Of a stretch of 6,337 nt of DNA, positions 1-6,044 are shown piece by piece. Below the pieces are notes generated by a model. The model saw nothing but the letters and a program-made list of their open reading frames with translations, had not been told where the DNA came from and made no database searches. The stretch comes from Nanobdellota archaeon (lineage in GTDB: Archaea > Nanobdellota > Nanobdellia > Woesearchaeales > GCA-2686295). A program made the position numbers and the translations under genes. Numbering within the stretch: the first letter of the stretch is position 1; each line of letters begins with the position of its first letter. The DNA lies in the NCBI GenBank assembly GCA_018812505.1, contig JAHJDK010000115.1, positions 1 to 6,337 of the forward strand, read 5' to 3'.

Positions 1-1169
1 CTTTTGGGTCATGATTGTGTTCAACAATTGCTTGAATTTGTCTATCAAGTAATAGTTTAAACTCATCATATCTGTGTTCTCTTTCTCCACCGCCAAGAAC
101 TTCTCCATGTGAAACTCCATACATTTCTATGTCCAATTAAATCAACACTCTTTGCTAATGTTCTTCCGCGATCTTCAAACCTGGTGAAGTAAAATGCTTT
201 TAATTTATCTGGCCAATTATAAACAAAAACAGGTTTTTTATCAGCAATTACTGTTTCAGCCATTGAGTCAAGATCTTCGCCCCATTCAATTATATTTCCA
301 GTATTCTTACTAATAAATTTTGTTTGTCTTAAGGTATTTATAGCCTCATCATAAGTTATTTGATCATATTCGCCAATAATACTTTCTATGTATGAATCAT
401 TAAAACCTACTTCCGAGTTTTTCAAGATAGTTATTTCACCATTTGAATCGGATAGCGTTTGTTTGAAAACATTTTTAATCATGCCCTCCAAAAAGTTCAT
501 TAATTCAGGAAGAGGAGTATCAATTATTTCAGCCTCTAAATGCCAGTATTCTAATAAATGTTTGATAGTTGGTTCTCCTTTTTCATTTCTAAAAGAGGGT
601 GCCAGAGAAAAGACATTCCCAAATGAAGCATTCATTGCTTCTAAATGTAGTTGTGCTGTTTGAGCTAATGCCAAATCTTCATGTACATTTGTAGTCTCAT
701 TTTGATAATCTGTCCAAAATAAACCACTTATATCTTCACAAGCTTCTGTAGCTTTTGTGAAAATGCTTGGAGTAATCCAGCTAAAACCTTGATTAGTCAA
801 GTAAGAAGTTATATTTATTATAAAATTTGTTCTAATATTCTGAATAGACACATATAAAGGATCTCTTAGCAATAAATGTCTATTAGTCTGATCGTCCCTA
901 TCAATATAATCTCTTATACTTCCAGACTGAAAATTCCCAAGACCAGTTCTTTCAGCAATTCTTGATTCAGAAATTATTCCAACATTATCATCTTCAAAAT
1001 TAATCAGAGTCTCTAATGGTAATTTCTCTATTTGTGAAAATCTTGAATCCTTCTTTTCTATGTTAATTGTTTTGAATCCGTTTGAAAAAGGATTTCTTAG
1101 AACAACTCTCAAGTTTCCAGACTCATCAAATATTTTCTCAGATATGTAGGAAGTTGTTTCTCGGTTCAT
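1..1169 (-). pseudogene. AsnRS/asparagine synthetase A-like class II enzyme, 3'-partial, frameshifted
   Basis: Class II aminoacyl-tRNA synthetase-type catalytic domain of the Asp/Asn subgroup. From the ATG at 1169 the open frame gives 367 residues and stops at 66. Visible landmarks are the linker NRHLLLRDPLY (about 96-106), AQTAQLHLEA (169-178), motif 2 with FRNE at 193-196 followed by KHLLEYWHLEAE, and VDLIGHR (342-348). After Arg348 the family-like sequence continues in another frame: from position 124 it reads through HGEVLGGGERE and on without a stop to the window edge, ending HNHDPK. One extra A in the AAA at 124-126 explains this. Motif 3 would lie outside the window. The first ~95 residues show no clear OB-fold anticodon domain. 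Archaeal AsnRS paralogues lacking that domain are known to make asparagine (AS-AR of Pyrococcus), so a similar reaction is possible here. The start lies 4 nt after the radical SAM stop and has no clear ribosome-binding site, suggesting translational coupling. It could be a true pseudogene or an assembly error; the family call is firmer than the function. Confidence 0.75.
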
Positions 1170-1173
1170 TTTA

Positions 1174-2250
1174 TTATGTCTTGTTTACTATTGAATCAAA
1201 TTGTTCTTGAATATTCTCTGGCAATAATGGAACTATGTACTTTTCAAAATAGTGAAAGTGCTCACATGCAGAAGGGTCTTTTCCCTCCAAATCTTGGTCT
1301 AAAGTATATGCATCTGCTCTGCATCCTGTACCGCAAATGTATAAGTACTTACATTTCTGGCATGGTTTTACATCCTCTATTTTCATCTTTCTGAATTGTT
1401 TGAATTCTTTACCATTCATAGCTTCTTTCAAAGTTTTGTCTTTTACATTTCCAAAAGCTATACCTAATGATGGACAGAATGAAATATCTCCATTAGGTCT
1501 TACAGTTACTGAGCCAAGCGCATAATCACAAGGGTGCTCTTTTAATGTGTGTTTGTAGAAACCTTTTGTTACAAGGCTTGACTTGAAAATATCTGCAATT
1601 ATTATTTTCAGTTTTGGTTTTTCTTTCATATACAAAAGAATTAATTCTTTTAATTTCTTGAATAATTTATCTTTATTAACTGATAAATTATCTTTATTAG
1701 AAACACATCTTCCAGATATTATTGGAACATCCAATCTCCACATTACACCATAAAAGTTATTTTTTATTAGCTCATACAATTTTATAATCTCATCTATATT
1801 AAAAGAAGTAATAAGCGTGTTTATAGAAGTGTAAATATTAAGTTTTTTTGCAATCTTTATTTTTTCAAGCACTCTTTTGTAATCGCTGTTCACCCTTACT
1901 TTGTTATGGGAATCAAAACCATCCAAACTAAATCTTAATTCTTTAATGTGTTTTAACTTTGAAAGTACTTTCATTTGTTCTTCTGTTATAAGCTCTCCGT
2001 TAGTAAGAATACTTACTGGAAGAGGAGACTTCTCTACTATTTCCATTAAGTCTTCTCTGATAAATGGTTCTCCTCCAGAAAATGCTGATAACTCAAAACC
2101 TAAATTCTTAGCTTCGTTTAATATTTCTAGAACTTTTTCTTTTGATAACTCAGTATTTTGAAACTCTTTTGTATTGTACTTAGAGTTATAACAGTACTTA
2201 CATTTTAAGTTGCATTTTCCTGTAATTTCGAACACTATATACTTTACCAT
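1174..2250 (-). CDS. Radical SAM/SPASM domain peptide maturase
   Basis: A 358-residue radical SAM enzyme, expected to cleave S-adenosylmethionine and modify a peptide by radical chemistry in the cytoplasm. The SAM-cluster motif CNLKCKYC has Cys13, Cys17 and Cys20. FSGGEP at 57-62 and SLDG at 108-111 are further core signatures. The C-terminus is a textbook SPASM domain: Cys241, G254-x4-Cys259, then C297-x2-C300-x5-C306-x3-C310 and a final Cys329, seven cysteines that in the family bind two auxiliary [4Fe-4S] clusters. Relatives include PqqE, MftC, sactipeptide/ranthipeptide enzymes and anaerobic sulfatase maturases. No sulfatase is seen here, and the gene directly upstream encodes a 25-residue peptide, so a RiPP maturase role is favoured. 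The first cysteine is at residue 13, leaving no room for an N-terminal RRE peptide-binding domain. The ATG start lies 6 nt after a GGGGG run (2257-2261), a passable ribosome-binding site. The family call is very secure; the substrate is inferred from position. Confidence 0.93.
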   Translation of the reverse strand: MVKYIVFEITGKCNLKCKYCYNSKYNTKEFQNTELSKEKVLEILNEAKNLGFELSAFSGGEPFIREDLMEIVEKSPLPVSILTNGELITEEQMKVLSKLKHIKELRFSLDGFDSHNKVRVNSDYKRVLEKIKIAKKLNIYTSINTLITSFNIDEIIKLYELIKNNFYGVMWRLDVPIISGRCVSNKDNLSVNKDKLFKKLKELILLYMKEKPKLKIIIADIFKSSLVTKGFYKHTLKEHPCDYALGSVTVRPNGDISFCPSLGIAFGNVKDKTLKEAMNGKEFKQFRKMKIEDVKPCQKCKYLYICGTGCRADAYTLDQDLEGKDPSACEHFHYFEKYIVPLLPENIQEQFDSIVNKT

Positions 2251-2287
2251 TTAAATCCCCCATAAAAAAGAAAAAAAATGAAAAAAA
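2251..2287 (-). terminator. Oligo-T tracts between peptide and maturase genes: possible partial terminator
   Basis: Immediately after the stop codon of the 25-residue peptide gene the transcribed strand carries T7, T8 and T6 runs separated by one or two other bases (2264-2287), with no hairpin. Archaeal RNA polymerase terminates at U-rich tracts without needing a stem-loop. Because the radical SAM gene follows within 40 nt, only partial termination makes sense, giving more peptide message than enzyme message. The same gap carries the GGGGG ribosome-binding site of the maturase at 2257-2261. Function is inferred. Confidence 0.45.
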
Positions 2288-2365
2288 TTAACAATCCTCG
2301 TCAAAGTTACCAATTGGACAATCGTTCATATGTCCTTTCAAAGGCATTGATTCTTTTTTAGGCAT
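2288..2365 (-). CDS. Candidate RiPP precursor peptide, 25 aa
   Basis: A short ORF found by translating the gap between the protease-like gene and the radical SAM gene: ATG at 2365, TAA at 2290-2288, 25 codons. It has the best ribosome-binding site in the window, GGAGGTGA, 5 nt before the ATG. The first 13 residues are Lys/Met-rich and leader-like (begins MPKKES, then LKGHM). The last 12, NDCPIGNFDEDC, hold two cysteines (Cys16, Cys25), two Asn, three Asp and one Glu, with Cys at the very C-terminus. The length matches short precursors such as PqqA (22-24 aa), but there is no Tyr and no Glu-x3-Tyr, so it is not PqqA. Cys16 has Asn at +4, recalling the Cys-x3-Asp pattern used by some thioether-forming radical SAM enzymes. 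Co-occurrence with the maturase and the HExxH protein supports a modified, cleaved peptide. I do not recognise the sequence itself; a small metal-binding peptide is the main alternative. Confidence 0.72.
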   Translation of the reverse strand: MPKKESMPLKGHMNDCPIGNFDEDC

Positions 2366-2369
2366 TTTT

Positions 2370-2377
2370 TCACCTCC
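2370..2377 (-). promoter_or_regulatory. Strong Shine-Dalgarno site of the 25-aa peptide gene
   Basis: On the minus strand these bases read GGAGGTGA, an almost full complement of the archaeal 16S rRNA 3' end, spaced 4-5 nt from the ATG at 2365. The site lies inside the last codons of the upstream HExxH gene, whose TGA stop (2372-2370) is its final three bases, so termination and re-initiation are likely coupled. Other genes in the operon have weak sites or none, which points to high translation of the peptide. Confidence 0.85.
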
Positions 2378-3047
2378 ACATGTTTTTTATTTTATTTGAC
2401 AGTTCAACTATATTAAGATTTTGGTTTTTTATGAGTTTAAGTTCAGATTCTCGTTTCATTATATCAGGATAACTTTTTTCCTCTAAAGGACTAATAAGTT
2501 CCTTAAATTCTGATTTATTAAGTATTATGTAGTTAAATGATTCTAGTACTTTCCAGAAAAGTTCTTCAGATAAAACTATATTTTCTTTATTTAGGAATTC
2601 TCTAAAAGCAAAATGTAATAGTTCATGTACAATAACAAGTCTTTTTTCTTCTGTTTTCAGATTAAATCCATACATAAATCTTTGTTCTTCCAAGAAAATA
2701 GGATTATTATTAATGATTGAAGGGTTTACATCTATTTTAAGCGAAATTACTTCAGGAAAAATTAACTCTAATTTCTTTTCAAAATCTTCTTTTATAGTAT
2801 TCCATATTAATTCAGTTTCTTTCATATCAGAAATTATACTTGTTTGATTTTCTTCATAATAATTATTCAAGTAGTTAATTATATCTTCATCATGCTCATA
2901 GGAATAAACTTTTGGGTGAAGTCTTTCTATAATTTTTCTGTACTCTAACCCATGTAAAGTTTTATTTTTATACTTCAGAATATTAGCAATATCTTTTTCT
3001 CTATTTTGCTTAAATTCGAGTTCCAAATTTATTCTTTTCATTTTCAC
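2370..3047 (-). CDS. HExxH putative zinc metalloprotease (possible leader peptidase)
   Basis: A 225-residue soluble protein with no signal peptide or membrane segment. Its one clear signature is HELLH at 141-145, set in a hydrophobic helix (VIVHELLHFAF), the HExxH zinc site of metallopeptidases. A plausible third ligand is Glu161 or Glu162 (SEELFW), about 20 residues on, the gluzincin-like spacing. The remainder is Lys/Glu/Asn/Ile-rich and I recognise no family. The GTG at 3047 overlaps the upstream synthetase stop by 4 nt. The ATG at 3041, two codons later and 2 nt past that stop, is an equally good start and would give 223 residues. The gene ends inside the ribosome-binding site of the 25-residue peptide gene. 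Its place between a synthetase and a precursor/maturase pair suggests it removes the leader from the modified peptide, but this is inference. A structural or self-regulating role without proteolysis cannot be excluded. Confidence 0.8.
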   Translation of the reverse strand: MKMKRINLELEFKQNREKDIANILKYKNKTLHGLEYRKIIERLHPKVYSYEHDEDIINYLNNYYEENQTSIISDMKETELIWNTIKEDFEKKLELIFPEVISLKIDVNPSIINNNPIFLEEQRFMYGFNLKTEEKRLVIVHELLHFAFREFLNKENIVLSEELFWKVLESFNYIILNKSEFKELISPLEEKSYPDIMKRESELKLIKNQNLNIVELSNKIKNMWR

Positions 3048-4318
3048 GGATAACTTTTAGACACACTTCTAGGATTGGGAGTTGTGTCTCTTATATGATC
3101 TAAATTACAAATCCATCTTACAATTCTTTCCAGCCCAAACCCAAATCCTGAATGAGGAACACTCCCATATTTTCTTAAATCCATGTACCAATCATACTCT
3201 TTTGGATTAAGACCTTCCTTTTTTATTCTTCTTGTGAGTGATTCAATATCATCTTCTCTTTGTCCGCCTGTACTAATCTCTCCAAATCCTCTAGGAGCCA
3301 GAATATCTGCTGATAAAACCATTCTTTCATCATCAGGATTTATCTTAGTATAGAAAGGTTTGGCTTCAACAGGTGCACTAATTAAGAATAATGGATTATC
3401 AAGATTAGATGTTAATTGTCTTTCTTCTTCTGTTCCAAAATCATCGCCAAATTTCATATCAAAACCTTTTTTGTTTAGAAATGAGATTGCCTCTTCATAA
3501 GTTATCCTGTCAAAAGGAGTTTTTATTCTGCTTAAATAACCAACATCTTGTTTTAGAAATTCTAAGTCTTTATGATTATTCTGAACTACACGTTGTACAA
3601 TATGAGTTAATAATTCCTCTTCGACTTTTAGTATATCTTCAAAATTCGCCCATGCTTGTTCTCCTTCTAAGTGTGTGTACTCTGCTAAGTGTCTTGGTGT
3701 TTTACTTTTTTCTGCTCTGAAAGAAGTGGTGCTAGACCAGACTTTTTCCAATGAAAAAATAAGGGTTTCCAAGTATAACTGAGCTGATTGTGACAAATAA
3801 GCTTTATTCCCAAAGAAATCAAGTTCAAAAAGAGTCGATCCGCCTTCACAAGCACTATTGTTTATGATTGGAGGAGTTGTTTGGTACCAATTGTTTTCCT
3901 TAAACCATTCTCCTGCTGCAGACATAGCTTCTGATTTGACTTTCATTATGCTCTGCATTTTTCTTGAGCGGTTCCACAAGTGTCTTACAGTGTTTAAATA
4001 TGCTACTGAGAAGTCTTTTCTTATAGGGTAATTTTCTGCTAATCCAACAATATTCATATTATTTGCATGAATCTCATATCCACTTGGAGAACGTTCATCT
4101 TTGATTAAATTTCCCGATATTTCAACTGATGATTCAATAGTTACTTTGTTGTATTCTTCTGTAAAAGGTAATATACATTGTATTATGCCTGTTGAATCTC
4201 TTAATGTTAAGAAGATATTGTCTTTTTGCTTTCTTAATCTGTGTACCCAGCCTCTTACATTCACATCTTTGGATTCACCTTTATTAAAACAATACTCAAT
4301 ATTCTTGTATATCATCAT
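3044..4318 (-). CDS. asnS: Asparaginyl-tRNA synthetase (AsnRS) or AsnRS paralogue
   Basis: A 424-residue, apparently complete class IIb synthetase with the length and architecture of archaeal/eukaryotic AsnRS. An N-terminal OB-fold anticodon-binding domain lies at about 16-90 (VRGWVHRLRKQ, then FLTLRDSTGIIQ). The catalytic domain follows: EGGSTLFELDFFG (158-170), LSQSAQLYLE (175-184), motif 2 SFRAEKSKTPRHLAEYTHLE (199-218, Arg201 and Glu203), GEISTGGQRED (346-356), and motif 3 GFGFGLERIVRW (391-402, Arg398). It ends in PRSVSKSYP, like the PRxxxRxxP tail of AsnRS. The motif 2 and YDWYMDLRKYG regions resemble AsnRS more than AspRS. The expected activity is ATP-dependent charging of Asn onto tRNA-Asn. 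Two adjacent ATGs (4318 and 4315) are possible starts, and a TATA box 25 nt upstream implies a leaderless mRNA. As first gene of an operon with a maturase and peptide it may be the housekeeping enzyme, a drug-resistant duplicate, or a recruited tailoring enzyme. The family call is secure; the role is open. Confidence 0.88.
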   Translation of the reverse strand: MMIYKNIEYCFNKGESKDVNVRGWVHRLRKQKDNIFLTLRDSTGIIQCILPFTEEYNKVTIESSVEISGNLIKDERSPSGYEIHANNMNIVGLAENYPIRKDFSVAYLNTVRHLWNRSRKMQSIMKVKSEAMSAAGEWFKENNWYQTTPPIINNSACEGGSTLFELDFFGNKAYLSQSAQLYLETLIFSLEKVWSSTTSFRAEKSKTPRHLAEYTHLEGEQAWANFEDILKVEEELLTHIVQRVVQNNHKDLEFLKQDVGYLSRIKTPFDRITYEEAISFLNKKGFDMKFGDDFGTEEERQLTSNLDNPLFLISAPVEAKPFYTKINPDDERMVLSADILAPRGFGEISTGGQREDDIESLTRRIKKEGLNPKEYDWYMDLRKYGSVPHSGFGFGLERIVRWICNLDHIRDTTPNPRSVSKSYP

Positions 4319-4338
4319 TAAAGAGTAATAAAAAGAGA

Positions 4339-4347
4339 TTTATAAAA
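4339..4347 (-). promoter_or_regulatory. TATA box of the AsnRS/RiPP operon
   Basis: The minus strand reads TTTTATAAA, preceded by an A-rich possible BRE (AAATAC). The box centre is about 25 nt from the ATG at 4318, so transcription would begin at or next to the start codon, a leaderless mRNA as is common in archaea. No Shine-Dalgarno sequence precedes this ATG, which agrees. All five downstream genes are closely spaced and could be served by this promoter. Confidence 0.65.
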
Positions 4348-4397
4348 GTATTTGTTTTAAAATAAAGCAAACCTATTAAAATATTCATTTGACATCG

Positions 4398-4484
4398 CTA
4401 TTCATCAATTCTCAGATAACCCAATTTCATCATTTCATGTAGTAGTAAGTCTAGCATTTTGGAGTATTTTATGTTTATTTTCAT
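4398..4484 (-). CDS. Possible 28-aa small protein
   Basis: A short ORF (ATG at 4484, TAG at 4400-4398) in the gap between the TctA-like gene and the AsnRS-like gene. The product would be a mixed basic/hydrophobic, possibly amphipathic helix containing MLDLLLHEMMKLGYLRI, with no Cys and no recognised family. A TATA-like ATTTAAATAT (4520-4511) lies about 31 nt before the ATG, leaving only a short leader. There is no Shine-Dalgarno site. An ORF of this length is common by chance in AT-rich DNA, so the coding call is weak. It may also be the 5' remnant of a lost gene. Confidence 0.28.
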   Translation of the reverse strand: MKINIKYSKMLDLLLHEMMKLGYLRIDE

Positions 4485-4525
4485 ATTAATAATAAAAGAT
4501 GAATGAGTTAATATTTAAATCTTAC

Positions 4526-5728
4526 TCAGAGCAAGAAGTAAATCATCACAGGCAGCATAATACAACCCATCGCCTGAGTCCTAGTGGTTTTGACAATCGC
4601 AGGAATCAAACCAACAGCAGTTGAAACAATAAGAACAAACAAGCCAAGCCAACCACACAATAAAAACACTAAAAGAATTATCAATAATATTATCCCAATA
4701 ACCAATTTTCTATAATTAATAACAGTGATAACTTTTGAAAAAACCCTGCCAATCTTCAAAGCCAAAAAAACAGCTATGCCACCAGCAATCAAAGTAGCAG
4801 AAAGAAAAACTAAAACATGATTTAAAGTGACTCCTTCAACAAGCTCCTTAACAACAATGATAGCGCCGTTCCTGGCCTTATCTAAAACAAGCAAAGTAAC
4901 CATAGAAAGAATAAAATTCACAGTGTTAATGCTGCCAGTCAAAATCATAAAACCCTTATCACCAAGCTTTCTGGCAAACTGCAACGCCAAAACAGCAGCA
5001 GTACCAGAACCAACACCCGGCAAGACAGCAGTCAAAAACCCAGAGAACTGACCAGACAATAAAGCCTTGAAAACAAGAATATTGGACAACTTCAAATTAT
5101 CATCAATGCACTGCTCCGGCAAGCTCTCATTAGCATTCACACTAACCAACAAAGTTGAAACACCAAACAACCCAGACAACATTGGAAAGAGAGGATTCTT
5201 CAAAACAGGGATGTTCAAAACGAAAAAACCTAAAACACCTGAAAGCAAGAAGACAAACAACGCCCAAAGCTTTTTGTCATCACGCAAAATCATGAACACA
5301 ACAACAAACAACAACAAATAACCAATGTAACCAGAGATGTAATCATAACCAAAAGTAACAATCAACACAAACAATGGAAAAAATAAAATGCTCAACAACA
5401 AAGCACCAAAACTGCCAATTACAGTAAGCTTTAAAGCAGTGTAACCATGACCTGCAAGCAAGTAACGATGACCAGGCAACACACCCAAAACCTGATCAGA
5501 ATCAGGTGCGCCCAAAAAGATTGAAGGAATAGAATCAAGAAAAGAATGAGTGACACTCATCGCAACAATAAAACAAGCCAAACCCAACAACCCAAAAAAA
5601 GGAGCAAGCAAAGGAGCCGCAGACAACAACAGCAAAGAAACTAAGTTAATGTGAATGCCAGGTGTTAAGCCTGTGATGACTCCTGAAGCTATGCCGAGAG
5701 TGATTGCCAATATTATTTCAATGAACAT
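4526..5728 (-). CDS. TctA/DUF112-family membrane permease-like protein
   Basis: A 400-residue, very hydrophobic integral membrane protein with roughly ten predicted membrane segments and only short polar loops. It resembles the large permease subunit TctA of tripartite tricarboxylate transporters, in the archaeal DUF112-type form. Key signs (ATG numbering) are GVITGLTPGIHINL near residue 16, GAPDSDQVLGVLPGHRYL near 73, and a second TAVLPGVGSGTAAVLAL half-way along. The paired PG-containing segments reflect the internal duplication of the family. The tail GLIPAIVKTTRTQAMG then LPVMIYFL is typical of archaeal members. No TctB or TctC partner is in the window, and archaeal homologues usually occur alone, so the substrate is unknown. 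The ATG at 5728, 1 nt after the toxin stop, places the first membrane helix at the N-terminus; a TTG at 5749 would add seven residues. Codon use differs from the neighbours: Leu is often TTG and Val often GTT, and GC is visibly higher. Confidence 0.82.
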   Translation of the reverse strand: MFIEIILAITLGIASGVITGLTPGIHINLVSLLLLSAAPLLAPFFGLLGLACFIVAMSVTHSFLDSIPSIFLGAPDSDQVLGVLPGHRYLLAGHGYTALKLTVIGSFGALLLSILFFPLFVLIVTFGYDYISGYIGYLLLFVVVFMILRDDKKLWALFVFLLSGVLGFFVLNIPVLKNPLFPMLSGLFGVSTLLVSVNANESLPEQCIDDNLKLSNILVFKALLSGQFSGFLTAVLPGVGSGTAAVLALQFARKLGDKGFMILTGSINTVNFILSMVTLLVLDKARNGAIIVVKELVEGVTLNHVLVFLSATLIAGGIAVFLALKIGRVFSKVITVINYRKLVIGIILLIILLVFLLCGWLGLFVLIVSTAVGLIPAIVKTTRTQAMGCIMLPVMIYFLL

Positions 5729-5729
5729 T

Positions 5730-6044
5730 TTATTTGTTTTTATAGCCAAACCTTTTATTGTAATTTTTATGATTAAAGAATTCTAATATTAACACAATGG
5801 TTCTATCTTCTTTTCCTATTATAATATATATTAGTCTCCAATAATTAATAAGAGCTATTCTAAATAATTTATTTGTCCCATAATAAGAAATAGTTTTCTT
5901 AGAAAGGTTTTTTCTCGGAATTAAATCACCTAAATAAGGATTAATTTGCAATTGACGTAAAATATCAGTTATAGATTCTAATAAAGGACTTTTTATTTCC
6001 AAAAATTGTTTATATGTCTTCTTTTTAAATTGGATTTCTATCAT
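5730..6044 (-). CDS. RelE/ParE-family toxin-like protein
   Basis: A 104-residue small basic protein, the size of RelE/ParE toxins. The N-terminal half is predicted helical (FKKKTYKQFLEI, then LLESITDILRQL). The second half is the usual beta-sheet: LFRIALINYWRLIYII (60-75) followed by RTIVLILEFFNHKNYNKRFGY (81-101). The pattern of basic residues in strands (Arg62, Arg70) and a C-terminal H-K-x-Y-x-K-x-F-G-Y is typical of archaeal RelE-like proteins, which cleave ribosome-bound mRNA or, in ParE members, block gyrase. Which of these applies cannot be told. The ATG at 6044 gives the standard N-terminus; a GTG at 6056 would add four residues. It overlaps the upstream wHTH gene by 20 nt, the usual coupling of a toxin-antitoxin pair, here antitoxin first. 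Confidence 0.75.
   Translation of the reverse strand: MIEIQFKKKTYKQFLEIKSPLLESITDILRQLQINPYLGDLIPRKNLSKKTISYYGTNKLFRIALINYWRLIYIIIGKEDRTIVLILEFFNHKNYNKRFGYKNK
5752..5760 (-). promoter_or_regulatory. Weak candidate TATA box for the TctA-like gene
   Basis: The minus strand reads CAATAAAAG, centred about 28 nt before the ATG at 5728, inside the end of the toxin gene. It fits a leaderless internal promoter and there is no Shine-Dalgarno site before the ATG. The match to a TATA consensus is only moderate, and read-through from the toxin-antitoxin promoter would work as well. Confidence 0.25.

Noticed and set aside
388..663. Plus-strand 91-codon ORF inside the second synthetase gene, and similar plus-strand ORFs at 1176-1394, 1901-2161, 3409-3720, 4827-5051 and 5067-5321
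   Set aside because: Each lies opposite a well-supported minus-strand gene, and none shows a recognisable motif or ribosome-binding site.
1174..2250. Anaerobic sulfatase-maturase function for the radical SAM protein
   Set aside because: The SPASM pattern would allow it, but no sulfatase is present and a short peptide gene is directly adjacent.
2288..2365. PqqA or mycofactocin precursor identity for the 25-aa peptide
   Set aside because: The length fits PqqA, but the peptide has no Tyr and lacks both the Glu-x3-Tyr of PqqA and the C-terminal Val-Tyr of MftA.
4349..4397. 12-codon ORF with ATG at 4395
   Set aside because: Too short, no ribosome-binding site, and it runs into the operon promoter region; expected by chance.
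4300..4400. Open frame continuing past the TAG of the 28-codon ORF into the start of the AsnRS gene
   Set aside because: Its translation after the stop is hydrophobic AT-driven sequence overlapping the promoter, with nothing family-like; suppression or a fusion is not supported.
5270..5320. Repeat-like AACAACAAAC stretch on the plus strand
   Set aside because: It is the reverse of consecutive Leu TTG and Val GTT codons in a membrane helix of the TctA-like protein, not a DNA repeat.
5729..5749. TTG start for the TctA-like protein
   Set aside because: It would add seven polar residues and overlap the toxin stop, while an ATG follows that stop by 1 nt and sits right at the first membrane helix.
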